A stretch of DNA of 64,000 bases from Sinomicrobium kalidii (GCF_021183825.1 NZ_CP089211.1:4880501-4944500); one strand, 5' to 3'; positions 27,074-36,465 are shown, numbered from the stretch's first letter. Notes: generated by a model from the sequence alone, not told the origin. Translations and numbers: made by a program.

Positions 27074-27985
27074 ATGAAAAAAATTACTTTAATATTTACG
27101 TTGCTGGTTTCGTTGCTGATGTACGGGCAACAAGAGCCTCAATACACTCAGTATATGTACAATACCGTAAGCGTTAACCCCGGTTATGCAGGTACCCGTG
27201 GTGTGGCGAGTATATTCGGGTTGTACAGATCGCAATGGGTGGGTTTGGACGGAGCGCCGAAAACTGCGCAGTTCTCCATACACTCGCCCATAAGCTACCG
27301 GGGGCACGGACTGGGATTGTCCATTATCAACGATGAAATAGGTCCCGCCAGGGATACCTATATCAACGCCAGTTATTCCTATAAATTACAACTGGATTAC
27401 GATACCTGGTTAAACCTCGGGTTAATGGCGGGGGGAAGTTTTCTGGAAGTGGACTACGATAAATTGAATGTGGATAACCCGGGAGATCCCCAGTTATCCG
27501 GAAAACTGAACAAATTCTCGCCAAATGTGGGAGTGGGCGCCTATCTGCATTCGGATAATTGGTACATCGGCCTTTCCGTACCGGCACTTCTGGAGACCAG
27601 GTTCTATGACGATATCCAGCAATCCGTAGCCAAAGAAAGGATGCACTTTTACCTGATAGGCGGCTACGTCTTTAACCTGAGCCCCAGCATTCAATTTAAA
27701 CCCGCCACCTTGATAAAAGCCGTTAGCGGTGCACCGTTGGCGGTGGACGTATCGGCTAATTTCCTGTTCAATGAAAATTTCACCATTGGGGCTGCCTACC
27801 GGTGGGATGCCGCAGTAAGCGGACTGGCAGGGTTTAACATCAACCGGAACCTGCAAATAGGATACGCCTATGATTTTGATACCAACCGTTTGGGGAATTA
27901 CAATTCGGGGAGCCATGAAATATTCATCAGGTATGAATTCATATCCTCGTCCGGAAACAGGTTGCGAACGCCAAGATTTTTCTGA
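27074..27985 (+). CDS. PorP/SprF family type IX secretion outer-membrane protein
   Basis: A 303-residue protein; ATG 27074 is chosen because it starts a signal peptide (KKITLIFTLLVSLLMYGQ), whereas the open frame from 26945 adds unlikely sequence. PorP/SprF hallmarks: QEPQYTQYMYNTVSVNPGYA near the N-terminus, RSQWVGLDGAPKTAQFSIHS, NLGLMAGGSFLEVDYDKLN, FSPNVGVGAYLHSDNWYIG, and a last strand ending EIFIRYEF. It is predicted to be a ~14-strand barrel-like outer-membrane protein. SprF homologues promote secretion of the neighbouring type B cargo and can stay bound as surface anchor. It is followed after 23 bp by the OmpA-like gene. Confidence 0.9.
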   Translation: MKKITLIFTLLVSLLMYGQQEPQYTQYMYNTVSVNPGYAGTRGVASIFGLYRSQWVGLDGAPKTAQFSIHSPISYRGHGLGLSIINDEIGPARDTYINASYSYKLQLDYDTWLNLGLMAGGSFLEVDYDKLNVDNPGDPQLSGKLNKFSPNVGVGAYLHSDNWYIGLSVPALLETRFYDDIQQSVAKERMHFYLIGGYVFNLSPSIQFKPATLIKAVSGAPLAVDVSANFLFNENFTIGAAYRWDAAVSGLAGFNINRNLQIGYAYDFDTNRLGNYNSGSHEIFIRYEFISSSGNRLRTPRFF

Positions 27986-28008
27986 TGTAACAAGCTAAAG
28001 CCACTATT

Positions 28009-29940
28009 ATGAAAAGATATGTATGCTTAACGATATTATTGGTTCTTACCGGAAATTTCATTTTCGGCCAGGAAGGAAAAAAAAAGCGGGGAGATAAAAA
28101 CTATACTAAATTTGCTTACATCAAAGCGAGTGAATTATACCAAAAACTGGTAGAAAAGGGCTATGAATCCCGGGACCTGTATGGAAAACTTGCCGATACT
28201 TATTATTTCAACGCCCGCTACAGGGAAGCATTGCCTCATTATGAGAAAATGTTGGCTTATGCCGGCGAAGTAAGACCGGTATATTATTACCGGTATGCTC
28301 AATGCCTGAAATCGGAAGGGAAATATACGGAAGCCGAGGAGGCCCTGGAAGAGTTTTACACCCTTATCGGCCAGCCCGGAGGCCCCGAAGAATCATTGTC
28401 CGATCATATCGCGGAGATCGAAAGTTTTTCCGGGAGATATGACATAGCCGACGCGGGAATAAATACCGAATATGCCGATTTCGGGGCAGCTTTTGCAGGA
28501 GACAGCACGGTGATATTTGCAACGGCAAGGGACACCGGCATATTTGTAAGACGCACCCACGTGTGGAACAAACGCCCTTTTTTAAAACTGTATTCCGCCA
28601 CTATAAACGATGAGGGAAACCTGGAAGCGCCCGTAAAGGTGGAGGGGAAAGTAAACAAAAAGTACCATCAAAGTACCCCGGCCGTGACCAGAGACGGCAG
28701 AACCATGTACTTTACGCGGAATAATTTTCTGAAAGGAAAGTACAGAAAAGCACAGAACGGTACCAACCACCTGAAAATATACCGGGCGACATACCGGGAC
28801 GGAAAGTGGGAGAATATAGAAGACCTGAGTATTAACAATGATGAATATTCCACGGCACACCCTGCCCTGAGCCCTGACGGGAAACAGCTTTATTTTGTTT
28901 CAGACAGGCACGGAACAAGGGGGAATTCCGACCTGTTTGTAGCAGATATCAGGGCTGACGGTAGTTTTGGTCCGGTTCAAAACCTGGGCGATGAAATAAA
29001 TACAGCGGGCAGGGAAACCTTTCCCTTTGTAAGCAGCTCCGGGGAACTGTATTTTGCTTCCGACGGGCATCCCGGCCTCGGGGGACTGGATATATTTACA
29101 GTCCGCAAAGACGCTTTGGGCGGTAATCAGGTTGTTAATGTAGGAAAGCCTGTCAATTCTGCCGCTGATGATTTTGCCTATATCATTAACGAGGAGAACA
29201 AGAGCGGGTTCTTTTCTTCCAATCGTGGCCAGGATAGCGGTTTCGACAATATATACGCCCTTTTGGAAAAGGAACCGATCGCTCTTGCTGCAGAACTTTG
29301 CGGGCATGTGAGGGACAGTCTTACCAAGGAACCATTGCCCGGGACACAGCTCACCTTATACGATGAGAATGGCCGGGAACTAAAAACGCTTCAAACCGAT
29401 AGCTCAGGCGATTTTTGCCTGGAAGTAGCCCTCCGTAAAAATTATAACCTCCGGGCTGAAAAAGCGGAATACCAAATCCACGAGGAGTTTATTACCGGCC
29501 TGAAGAACGGGGAAAAGCGGGAATTATTAATTGAACTGAACAGGGAAGATATCGTAGTAACCACCGGGGATGACCTGACCGAAAAACTGGGATTAAAACC
29601 CATTTATTTTGACTTTGACGGCTACAGGATACGGGAAGTATCGAAAATAGAGTTGGGTAAAGTTATTGAAGTCATGCAGCAATATCCCGGGATCTCCATT
29701 GATGTACGGTCACATACCGACAGCAGGGGAAGCGATTCCTATAACCTGCAATTATCCGAAAGAAGGGCCAAAGCTACAGTAGATTATATAGTGAATACGG
29801 GAGAAATATCGCGTAACAGGATAAACGGGAAAGGTTATGGAGAAACACAACTGGTAAATGAATGCAGTAATGATGTACCGTGTACGGCCGAACAGCATCA
29901 ATTGAACAGGAGAAGTGAATTTGTTATCATAAAGATGTAG
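28009..29940 (+). CDS. TPR-PD40-CarboxypepD-OmpA envelope protein
   Basis: A 643-residue exported protein with four parts in order. Signal peptide (CLTILLVLTGNFIFGQ); TPR helices about 40-135 (ALPHYEKMLAYAGE, KYTEAEEALEEFYTL); PD40 propeller about 150-420 (PAVTRDGRTMYFTRNN, PALSPDGKQLYFVSDRHG, ELYFASDGHPGLGGLDIF); carboxypeptidase-regulatory-like sandwich about 430-505; and OmpA-like peptidoglycan-binding domain about 520-643. The last shows YFDFDGYRIRE, DVRSHTDSRGSDSYNLQLSE-RRA and GYGETQLVNEC. It is the usual third gene in type B cargo-SprF-OmpA sets and would tether the secretion or anchor complex to the peptidoglycan. Confidence 0.88.
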   Translation: MKRYVCLTILLVLTGNFIFGQEGKKKRGDKNYTKFAYIKASELYQKLVEKGYESRDLYGKLADTYYFNARYREALPHYEKMLAYAGEVRPVYYYRYAQCLKSEGKYTEAEEALEEFYTLIGQPGGPEESLSDHIAEIESFSGRYDIADAGINTEYADFGAAFAGDSTVIFATARDTGIFVRRTHVWNKRPFLKLYSATINDEGNLEAPVKVEGKVNKKYHQSTPAVTRDGRTMYFTRNNFLKGKYRKAQNGTNHLKIYRATYRDGKWENIEDLSINNDEYSTAHPALSPDGKQLYFVSDRHGTRGNSDLFVADIRADGSFGPVQNLGDEINTAGRETFPFVSSSGELYFASDGHPGLGGLDIFTVRKDALGGNQVVNVGKPVNSAADDFAYIINEENKSGFFSSNRGQDSGFDNIYALLEKEPIALAAELCGHVRDSLTKEPLPGTQLTLYDENGRELKTLQTDSSGDFCLEVALRKNYNLRAEKAEYQIHEEFITGLKNGEKRELLIELNREDIVVTTGDDLTEKLGLKPIYFDFDGYRIREVSKIELGKVIEVMQQYPGISIDVRSHTDSRGSDSYNLQLSERRAKATVDYIVNTGEISRNRINGKGYGETQLVNECSNDVPCTAEQHQLNRRSEFVIIKM

Positions 29941-30028
29941 GGAGTTCACAGCCCGGAAAACAGCGCGCCTTTAATTCCCGGGAGGCCTCTGCATAGATTT
30001 TATAGAAAACGCTAAAACTGTACCTACT

Positions 30029-30748
30029 ATGGAAAGTATATATGAAATAATGGTAGAACCGGACTATATTAATGATACCGGTAGTCCGGATGAGGGATTT
30101 TATAGGAAAAGGAAGGGGCTTGAGGTTGAGGAAATCTTAAAGAATTTAAAAAAATACCTGGGGATCAAAACGAATGTGGAACTTTCGGAAATCCTTGATG
30201 TCCGACCCAATACCATATCTACGTGGAAAAAAAGGAACAGCATGGACTATAGTCGGTTGATAGCTATTGGAAAATCGCATAAACTGGACCTTAATCGCTT
30301 GTTTTCAAATAAAGTAAAGAAGGAGACATTCAATGAAAATGTCATTGTAGTACCCCGGGAGTTTCAATACCAGTACGTAACCAGCTTCGGTGAAAAAGAA
30401 TTTCTGGATGGTATGCCCAGGTACAGATTTCCTTTTGCTACCGGAAAAGGAAAAATAAGAATATTCCAGGTAGATAATATCACTTCATTTTCTTCTTTTA
30501 AAGGAAATTTTTTTGCCGTCGGAGAGCTGATCAATGGTATCGGGAATATAACGGAAGACACGGTTTATATCGTTGTAAACAAAGTAAGTGGAATTTCCGT
30601 AGGCAAGATCGAACAATACGATAACGACCCGGATGCTTTGTATATCGTAAACAATCAAAATAAAATAATGAGAAATAAAATCAGGATATCTGCGGGGGAT
30701 GTTGTGGAAATATGGGAGGTGAATAATATTGTTTTCGGGAAGTTATGA
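30029..30748 (+). CDS. CI/LexA-like transcriptional regulator with HTH and S24-like fold
   Basis: A 239-residue cytoplasmic regulator. Residues ~30-95 form a Bac_CI_repr-type HTH: EVEEILKNLKKYLGIKTNVE, LSEILDVRPNTISTWKKRN, with IAIGKSHKLDLNRLF. Residues ~120-239 look like a LexA/S24-type beta domain (PRYRFPFATGKGKIRIFQVD, TVYIVVNKVSG, GDVVEIWEVNN). The serine of the usual GDSM and the lysine of the self-cleavage dyad are not recognisable, so it is probably a non-cleaving repressor. It stands alone; no phage gene lies around it. Its target is unknown; it could act on the surface cluster upstream. Confidence 0.72.
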   Translation: MESIYEIMVEPDYINDTGSPDEGFYRKRKGLEVEEILKNLKKYLGIKTNVELSEILDVRPNTISTWKKRNSMDYSRLIAIGKSHKLDLNRLFSNKVKKETFNENVIVVPREFQYQYVTSFGEKEFLDGMPRYRFPFATGKGKIRIFQVDNITSFSSFKGNFFAVGELINGIGNITEDTVYIVVNKVSGISVGKIEQYDNDPDALYIVNNQNKIMRNKIRISAGDVVEIWEVNNIVFGKL

Positions 30749-31030
30749 TATCCGGAAGACTGATGAAATTCATGATCCGTCAGGCAGGATCGTGAGATAT
30801 CCGTGAAAGAAGAAGCGGGGGATTAAAGATACTTGAGTAGATAGGCTAATAAAAAAAATATTATGTGGAAACCTATAATACGCAATAAAACCATTGCCCT
30901 TTAATTTCGGCCCGGGAGGTGCAAATAGCGATTAATCAAATAATACCACTAGAATTTACACGGCCGGAGCATCGCGGTCTGCCAGGCCATCGGCATTGCT
31001 TATTCTGTCCGATATGCGCTATCAATGTCC
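30749..31030. other. Intergenic stretch with no clear content
   Basis: About 280 bp between the CI-like regulator and the decayed VOC gene. No ORF of note, no convincing hairpin. Confidence 0.3.
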
Positions 31031-31460
31031 TTACATGTAAAATACATTGAATTTATGACCATCCGGGTCGGTAAAAACAAAACCATAATATCCATTTCCA
31101 AATTCTTCTGCGGGGGAAATGATCGTTCCGCCTGCTTTTATAACTTCATCCTCCCAATTGTTAACTTCCTCTTTGCTGTCAGCCGAAAGCGTGAATACAA
31201 TTTCATTTCCATGTTTCAGGTCGGCTATTTCCCCTTTAATGTTCGATTTTAGTCAGATTTAAAAACCTATGGACTTCAAGACCATAGTGGTTTAGTACTT
31301 CCTTCAAAAAGAAATGAATTACAAAATCATTTTTGCCGACAAAAAAACTTGTTAATTCTTCAGATGCTCCATTGGATTTAAATCCTAATTCAGTGTAGAA
31401 TTTAGTGGTCCGTTCCAAATCCTTCACAGTTAAATTTGCCCATATCTCTTTGTTTTTCAT
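31031..31460 (-). pseudogene. VOC (glyoxalase/bleomycin-resistance) protein, broken by a 43-bp insertion
   Basis: Start ATG at 31460, reading IWANLTVKDLERTTKFYTEL, GFKSNGASEELTSFFVGKND, FVIHFFLKEVL. The frame then runs into foreign sequence and ends at 31236-31238. The correct sequence resumes in another frame below 31253: KSNIKGEIADLKHGNEIVF, SADSKEEVNNWEDEVIKAGG, FGNGYYGFVFTDPDGHKFNV and TAA at 31031-31033. Removing 43 bp (31254-31296) restores one continuous ~128-residue VOC protein of the YbcJ/'extradiol-dioxygenase-like' kind. Inactive unless the N-terminal half functions alone. Confidence 0.85.
31254..31296. mobile_element. 43-bp insertion with 6-bp direct repeats and an internal palindrome
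   Basis: The insert lies between two copies of TTTAGT (31248-31253 and 31291-31296), which look like a target duplication. Inside, CTATGG pairs with CCATAG over 9 nt. Its length, not a multiple of three, explains the frameshift in the VOC gene. It is too small to encode anything. Confidence 0.6.
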
Positions 31461-31497
31461 AATAGTTATGTTTTACAGTTTCTGATGTTTCATTTTT

Positions 31498-31668
31498 TTA
31501 ATTGCTCTTTTTGCCTGCTTTGGCAATACCCGTGATTTCCAAAATTCCGACACTGTGTTCAAAGGTCATCCAACCGGGTATTGCCCCGGACAGGGTTTTT
31601 CTTCATCGGAAAGTGTTAAAGGAACGGTGCCGTTCCCTTCCTGTGGACGTCCCTTTACAATAATTTAA
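31498..31668 (-). pseudogene. 3' fragment of an unrecognised gene, frameshifted
   Basis: Read on the minus strand from about 31665: GRPQEGNGTVPLTLSDEEK, then a one-base frame slip in an A-run (near 31590), then TLSGAIPGWMTFEHSVGILE, ITGIAKAGKKSN and TAA at 31498-31500. The composition is clearly protein-like, but I cannot name the family. The 5' part is absent: the fragment ends where the upstream region of the sigma factor gene begins. It lies 37 bp upstream of the decayed VOC gene on the same strand, probably once one operon. Confidence 0.5.
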
Positions 31669-31729
31669 TTTGCACATAACCATCCTGTTGATCAAAACGT
31701 ATAGTTTTAACATTTCAAAGAAAAACCCA

Positions 31730-32269
31730 ATGCAGGATGAAACCCTTTACAAACAACTTCAGGACGACAGGGAAGAAGCACTGGGTATTCTTTTTGACAA
31801 ATACTTTCCCGGTCTGTGTTTCTATTCACAGCGTATTACCGGATCGAAAGAACTTGCCGAAGAAATAGTAGCCGATGTATTTATCAGGATCTGGGAAAAC
31901 CGGAAAAAGACAAGTATAGGGAATGTCAGGAGTTATCTTTACACCGGTGTTAAAAACAGATCACTTCAAATCGTTGAGAAGGAAAAAACACATCGCTCTG
32001 CTAAGCGGGAACAGAACGATTTGTACTTACAGACCACCGATCATGAGTCCCGTACCATTTCGCGGGAATCCCTGGAACAGGTGATGGCCGTTATTCAGAA
32101 AATGCCGGAACAACGCCGGACCGTGTTTCTTTTAAACCGTATTAACGGGTTAAAGTACAAGGAAATAGCTGCAAGTCTTGATATTTCCATACACACTGTT
32201 CAGAATCACATGGTCAATGCGGTACGTTTTCTGCACGAAAACCTGTCCAGGAATTATTCCTCCAAATAA
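31730..32269 (+). CDS. ECF RNA polymerase sigma-70 factor (FecI-like)
   Basis: A 179-residue ECF sigma factor; ATG 31730 is chosen over the 20-codon extension from 31670, which looks non-coding. Region 2 is at about 20-85 (EALGILFDKYFPGLCFYSQR, ELAEEIVADVFIRIWENR) and region 4 at about 118-172 (MPEQRRTVFLLNRINGLKYK, EIAASLDISIHTVQNHMVNA). It belongs to the Bacteroidota FecI-like group that pairs with FecR anti-sigma factors. The FecR gene starts 91 bp downstream and the TonB receptor with STN domain follows, so the sigma factor most likely drives the receptor-phosphatase operon when substrate binds. Confidence 0.92.
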   Translation: MQDETLYKQLQDDREEALGILFDKYFPGLCFYSQRITGSKELAEEIVADVFIRIWENRKKTSIGNVRSYLYTGVKNRSLQIVEKEKTHRSAKREQNDLYLQTTDHESRTISRESLEQVMAVIQKMPEQRRTVFLLNRINGLKYKEIAASLDISIHTVQNHMVNAVRFLHENLSRNYSSK

Positions 32270-32360
32270 ACTTTACTTAACCTTTTCTTAAACAATGTGA
32301 ATAGCAGGTTCCGGCCCCAAACAGGTCTTTATCAGTAAAAGACCTAAATTCCCGTATGCT

Positions 32361-33326
32361 ATGCAGGACAAATTCTGGGAGCTGACCACTAAATATTTTT
32401 CCAATGAAGCCAATGAAAAAGATATTCACCTGCTTTCCGAATTGCTTCAGAAAAATGAAGAATATCAAAAGATTTTTGACGAACTGGCCTTGCAGTGGAA
32501 CATGGCCGGAAATATAGCTTATGCCTCCTTTGATAAGGAAAGGGCAAGTTTAAAGATGAATGCCGCGGTTTCTTCGGGGAGAAAACGGAATAAAAAACAG
32601 AGAAAGCTGTGGTGGAGTGCAGCGGCAGTCCTTTTGTGTTTACTGGGGCTTGTGCCGGTCATCCTGCTCAGGTCTTCCCGGTGGACTACATTTACCACAA
32701 CAGACAATCAACACCTCAAGGTTTTGCTTCCCGACAGCTCATCCGTATGGCTCAACAGTAATGCTACGCTTGCCTATGATTTCAGTAAAGAGAATATACG
32801 CTGCGTCCGGTTGGAAGGAGAAGCCTATTTTGAGGTCACAAAAGATGCCCTGCGGCCGTTTGTTATAGAAAGTACCCACCTGACGACTACGGTACTGGGC
32901 ACCTCCTTTAATATAAATGCCGGAAGTACGGAAGAGCAGGTGAGCGTAATAGAAGGGAAAGTAGCAGTAAAAAACCATAGGGGAGACCACGTGTTACTTC
33001 AGTCAGGCGACCAGGCAGGCTACCTGCAGGCTTCCGGAGGGCTGCGGAAGGTGAAAGTACACAATATTCACAATACCATTGCGTGGAAGGATGAAATATT
33101 TGATTTCAACAACATTCCCGTGGGCGATGCCCTGAATTACCTGGCAGAAGCCTATAACGTCTCTTTTGAGTATACGGACGAAAACATTAAACAATGTACC
33201 ATAACCGCTTCCTTTGAGAAACAATCGCTAAAGACCATCCTTAATATTATCTGTCTTTCCATACACTGTAAATATCGTGTGTTGCCCGGTGAAAGGAAGG
33301 TTGTAATATCGGGGGAAGGATGTTAA
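32361..33326 (+). CDS. FecR family anti-sigma factor with DUF4974
   Basis: A 321-residue single-pass inner-membrane protein. The cytoplasmic N-terminus (1-75) binds the sigma factor (QDKFWELTTKYFSNEANEKD). One transmembrane helix lies at ~86-104 (SAAAVLLCLLGLVPVILL). The FecR domain (~115-215) has LPDSSSVWLNSNATLAYDF, GEAYFEVTKDALRPFVIES, VLGTSFNIN and VIEGKVAV. DUF4974 at ~240-315 (FDFNNIPVGDALNYLAEAYN, ITASFEKQSLKTILNIICLS) is the periplasmic part that meets the STN domain of the receptor. The partner receptor is encoded 77 bp downstream. Confidence 0.92.
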   Translation: MQDKFWELTTKYFSNEANEKDIHLLSELLQKNEEYQKIFDELALQWNMAGNIAYASFDKERASLKMNAAVSSGRKRNKKQRKLWWSAAAVLLCLLGLVPVILLRSSRWTTFTTTDNQHLKVLLPDSSSVWLNSNATLAYDFSKENIRCVRLEGEAYFEVTKDALRPFVIESTHLTTTVLGTSFNINAGSTEEQVSVIEGKVAVKNHRGDHVLLQSGDQAGYLQASGGLRKVKVHNIHNTIAWKDEIFDFNNIPVGDALNYLAEAYNVSFEYTDENIKQCTITASFEKQSLKTILNIICLSIHCKYRVLPGERKVVISGEGC

Positions 33327-33403
33327 AAAAAACCGGAAAATACTGGAACTATTTTCCGGCCAAAACCAATAAATGATTTTATCAACTAAATGCAATTTCA
33401 AAA

Positions 33404-36400
33404 ATGAGAAAATTAATTCTTACAAAAAAGAAAATTCCTGTCATTTTTTTATGGCTGGCAGGGTGTTTTACGTTCCTTTATGGCGGACCGTTACGTGCCT
33501 TTAATGCCGATCCCGATCTTCTTCGGGAACGGGTTTCGCTAACGGTAAATAACCAAAGCCTGAAATATTTTTTGAAGAACATAGAACAACAACTGGAAAT
33601 TAAGTTCGTATACAGTGAAAGCAGGATAGACCTCAGTAAGAGGGTATCCGGAAAATTTGATCGCGAACCGCTGGGGAATGTCCTCCGCAACAGTTTACCC
33701 GAATCCGTCGGATATGCGGTAAGCGGCCGTAGTATCATCCTGAAACCCAAAAAGGCCGGGAAGGAAAATCCGGTAGGTAAAGGGATAATCATGGGGAATA
33801 TCAGAGGAAAAGACAGCGGCGAAGCGCTTCCTTACGCCACTATTATCGTCCGGGGGACCTCGAAGGGGACCGTAGCCGACGAGAGCGGTAATTTCAGGCT
33901 CCGTGACCTGAACGAAGGCACGGCTGTTCTGGAAGTAACTTATGTGGGGTATGAAAAACAGGAAAGCGAAGTGCATATAAGGAACGGAGAGACCATCAGG
34001 GCGGATTTTGTGCTCACTCCGCTGTTCGACCAGTTGGAAGGGGTCACCGTAACCGGTATCCGCCGCGGCGAAGTAAAGGCCCTTTCGCAAATGAAAGCCG
34101 CAGAAAACATAAAATATGTGATGTCGCAGGAACAGATGGAGCGTTTCCCGGATATGACACTGAGTGAGTCCCTGCAAAGGGTTCCCGGAGTGGCTGTCGG
34201 ATATAGCTACGGACTTGCCAGGGACATTATTATCAGGGGGCTCGGTCAGGGCCTGAGTTCCATTACCATAAACGGTACGAGGTTACCTTCCACGAGTGCC
34301 GGGTACCGGGATACCGACCTTAATGGCGTATTGTCTGATGTGGTGGAAGCTGTAGAGGTAGTAAAGACCTTAACCCCGGATATGGATGCCGACGGAACCG
34401 GGGGAACCGTAAATATCATTACCAAAAGCCCGCCCCTGAACTCCAGGACACTGGATGCAAAAGCCTCCGCAGGATACAACAATCTGGTGGACAAGGCCAA
34501 TTACGAAATGGGGGCCACTTACGGACAGCGGTTAAAAAAAACCGGGTTTGTGGTTGGTGCTAATTACCTGAGGACCAGTCGGGGTGAAGACCGTGTGGAA
34601 AAGGGCTATGACGAATATGAACTCGATGGCAGGGAACAGCTTTTACTGGAAGAGTACGATCTCACCGGTTATATGATCAAAAGAGACAATGTAGGAGTAA
34701 ACGCGGAATTCGATTACTATCCCGATGACCATTCCAGGTATTACATAAGGGGATCTTACAATAAGTACTATGAAAAACAAAACAGGCTGCGCAGGATCAC
34801 CGGTATAGGAGAATATATTTCCACTACCCGGATCAGTGATGTCCGGGTTACCCAGTTCGGGAACTGGAGGGATTATCACCGTGACCTCACCATCATTTCC
34901 ATTGGGGGGAAGACGTCTTTTTCTTCCTGGAATCTGGACTTTGACCTGACGTACAGTGGCGGCAATTACGATCAGCCCATTTATTACAGGGCAAATTTCG
35001 AAAGGAGCGGCATGTCGGGTGAACTGGATCTCAGTAATCCCAGGGTTCCGAAGATAGATTACGTGGAAGAAGCCCCTTACGACCCCACTCAATATACCAC
35101 CAACAGGTACATCAACCGTCACGATTCCTCAAAAGATCACGACGGACAGTTGACTTTTAACATTTCAAAACCTTATACCATAGGGGACATATCGGGAGAA
35201 TTTAAATTTGGCGGGCGGTTCCGGTATAAATACAATGACCGTTCCAGAAATTATTTTCTCCACGACCTCAGGGAAGGAGAGTTCGTTCTTGCCGACTATC
35301 TTTCCGGTTATAGAAAAGATGATCATTTCGACAATAATTACGTACTTGACAATTTCCCGGATGCCGAGGCACTGGAAGATTTTTACGAAAATAACAAAGG
35401 CCTTTTTAAAGATAATGAAAATTATACACGACAGAATACCGATCCCGATTCCTTTTTCGGAAATGAGTATCTCGGGGCGGGATATGTCATGACCAAACTG
35501 AATTTCAGTAACTTTGAAGTCGTAGGCGGTGTTCGTTACGAACAGACCGGGTTTCACTATAAAGGAAACCAGGTGAATTTTGACGAAGATGGTAATTACC
35601 TGAATACCTTTCGTGTGGATTCTGAAAAGACTTTTGACGGCTTTTTCCCATCCCTGAACATAAAATACACGCTCAGGGAAAATACCAATTTCCGGTTTGC
35701 AGTAACAAGGTCGCTTTCCAGGCCCAGTTATTACGATCTGGTCCCCTGGGAAGAGGTCCTGAACAGCCGGGAAGAAATAAATATGGGAAACCCCGATCTC
35801 ATACAGGCGACCTCGATGAACTACGACCTGCTTTTTGAACACTATTTTCAATCGGTGGGGTTGATATCCGGTGGTGTTTTTTACAAAAAGATCGGGAATT
35901 ACATCTACGAATCCAATTACATCCGGGAAGGCGGTACATACGACGGCTGGGAGGTGGAACAGGTAGTAAACGGTGCCAGTGCCACCGTAAAGGGACTGGA
36001 ATTGTCATGGCAACAGCAACTTACTTTTCTCCCCGGATTTCTCAACGGCCTGGGAATCTATGCCAATTATACTTATGTGGATTCGGAAATGGAAGTTCCG
36101 GGCATTGAACAGGTGAGGACCGTTAAACTCCCTGAAATGCGCCCGCATGTAGGAAATGTTTCGCTTTCTTATGAAAAATATGGTTTTTCCGGGAGAGTAT
36201 CCATGTATTTTTACGATACCTACATTACCGAACTCGGAAACAATGCCGACCGGGACGAACTGGAAAGGGCCCGGAAACAGATAGACATATCGGCATCGCA
36301 AAAACTGAACGACAGGTGGAGTATTTTCGTTAACCTCAGTAATATTACCAATGCCCCGATCTCTTTCAGGTTCGGGGACGGACGTCGTCTGGACGACATG

Positions 36401-36448
36401 TATTATTCTTCCTGGGGGAACCTGGGAGTACGGTTTAATCTCAATTAA
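33404..36448 (+). CDS. TonB-dependent transducer/receptor with STN and carboxypeptidase-like plug extension
   Basis: A 1,014-residue outer-membrane receptor. After the signal peptide come an STN (secretin/TonB short N-terminal) domain at ~45-120 (VNNQSLKYFLKNIEQQLEIK), a CarboxypepD-regulatory domain ~128-205 (GNIRGKDSGEALPYATIIVR, VLEVTYVGYEKQ), a plug ~215-345 (MTLSESLQRVPGVAV, RDIIIRGLGQGLSSITINGT) and a barrel to the end (GNLGVRFNLN). The plug and barrel resemble the 'TonB-dependent receptor, Oar/IroN-like' group (DMDADGTGGTVNIITK). The STN domain signals to FecR. It is joined by 17 bp to the phosphatase gene, so the transported substrate may be released from a phospho-ester. Confidence 0.92.
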   Translation: MRKLILTKKKIPVIFLWLAGCFTFLYGGPLRAFNADPDLLRERVSLTVNNQSLKYFLKNIEQQLEIKFVYSESRIDLSKRVSGKFDREPLGNVLRNSLPESVGYAVSGRSIILKPKKAGKENPVGKGIIMGNIRGKDSGEALPYATIIVRGTSKGTVADESGNFRLRDLNEGTAVLEVTYVGYEKQESEVHIRNGETIRADFVLTPLFDQLEGVTVTGIRRGEVKALSQMKAAENIKYVMSQEQMERFPDMTLSESLQRVPGVAVGYSYGLARDIIIRGLGQGLSSITINGTRLPSTSAGYRDTDLNGVLSDVVEAVEVVKTLTPDMDADGTGGTVNIITKSPPLNSRTLDAKASAGYNNLVDKANYEMGATYGQRLKKTGFVVGANYLRTSRGEDRVEKGYDEYELDGREQLLLEEYDLTGYMIKRDNVGVNAEFDYYPDDHSRYYIRGSYNKYYEKQNRLRRITGIGEYISTTRISDVRVTQFGNWRDYHRDLTIISIGGKTSFSSWNLDFDLTYSGGNYDQPIYYRANFERSGMSGELDLSNPRVPKIDYVEEAPYDPTQYTTNRYINRHDSSKDHDGQLTFNISKPYTIGDISGEFKFGGRFRYKYNDRSRNYFLHDLREGEFVLADYLSGYRKDDHFDNNYVLDNFPDAEALEDFYENNKGLFKDNENYTRQNTDPDSFFGNEYLGAGYVMTKLNFSNFEVVGGVRYEQTGFHYKGNQVNFDEDGNYLNTFRVDSEKTFDGFFPSLNIKYTLRENTNFRFAVTRSLSRPSYYDLVPWEEVLNSREEINMGNPDLIQATSMNYDLLFEHYFQSVGLISGGVFYKKIGNYIYESNYIREGGTYDGWEVEQVVNGASATVKGLELSWQQQLTFLPGFLNGLGIYANYTYVDSEMEVPGIEQVRTVKLPEMRPHVGNVSLSYEKYGFSGRVSMYFYDTYITELGNNADRDELERARKQIDISASQKLNDRWSIFVNLSNITNAPISFRFGDGRRLDDMYYSSWGNLGVRFNLN

Positions 36449-36465
36449 AATAAAAACTATAGATC

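Noticed and set aside
30029..30748. Prophage remnant suggested by the CI-like regulator
   Set aside because: No integrase, structural or lysis genes nearby; the regulator lacks a recognisable self-cleavage dyad and such proteins occur outside phages in this phylum.
30962..31030. Short minus-strand stretch reading ADGLADRDAPAV, like a calcium-binding repeat
   Set aside because: Only about a dozen residues with a stop just upstream; too short to support a remnant.
35165..35851. 228-aa antisense ORF inside the TonB receptor
   Set aside because: Opposite a conserved barrel; no signal or domain visible.
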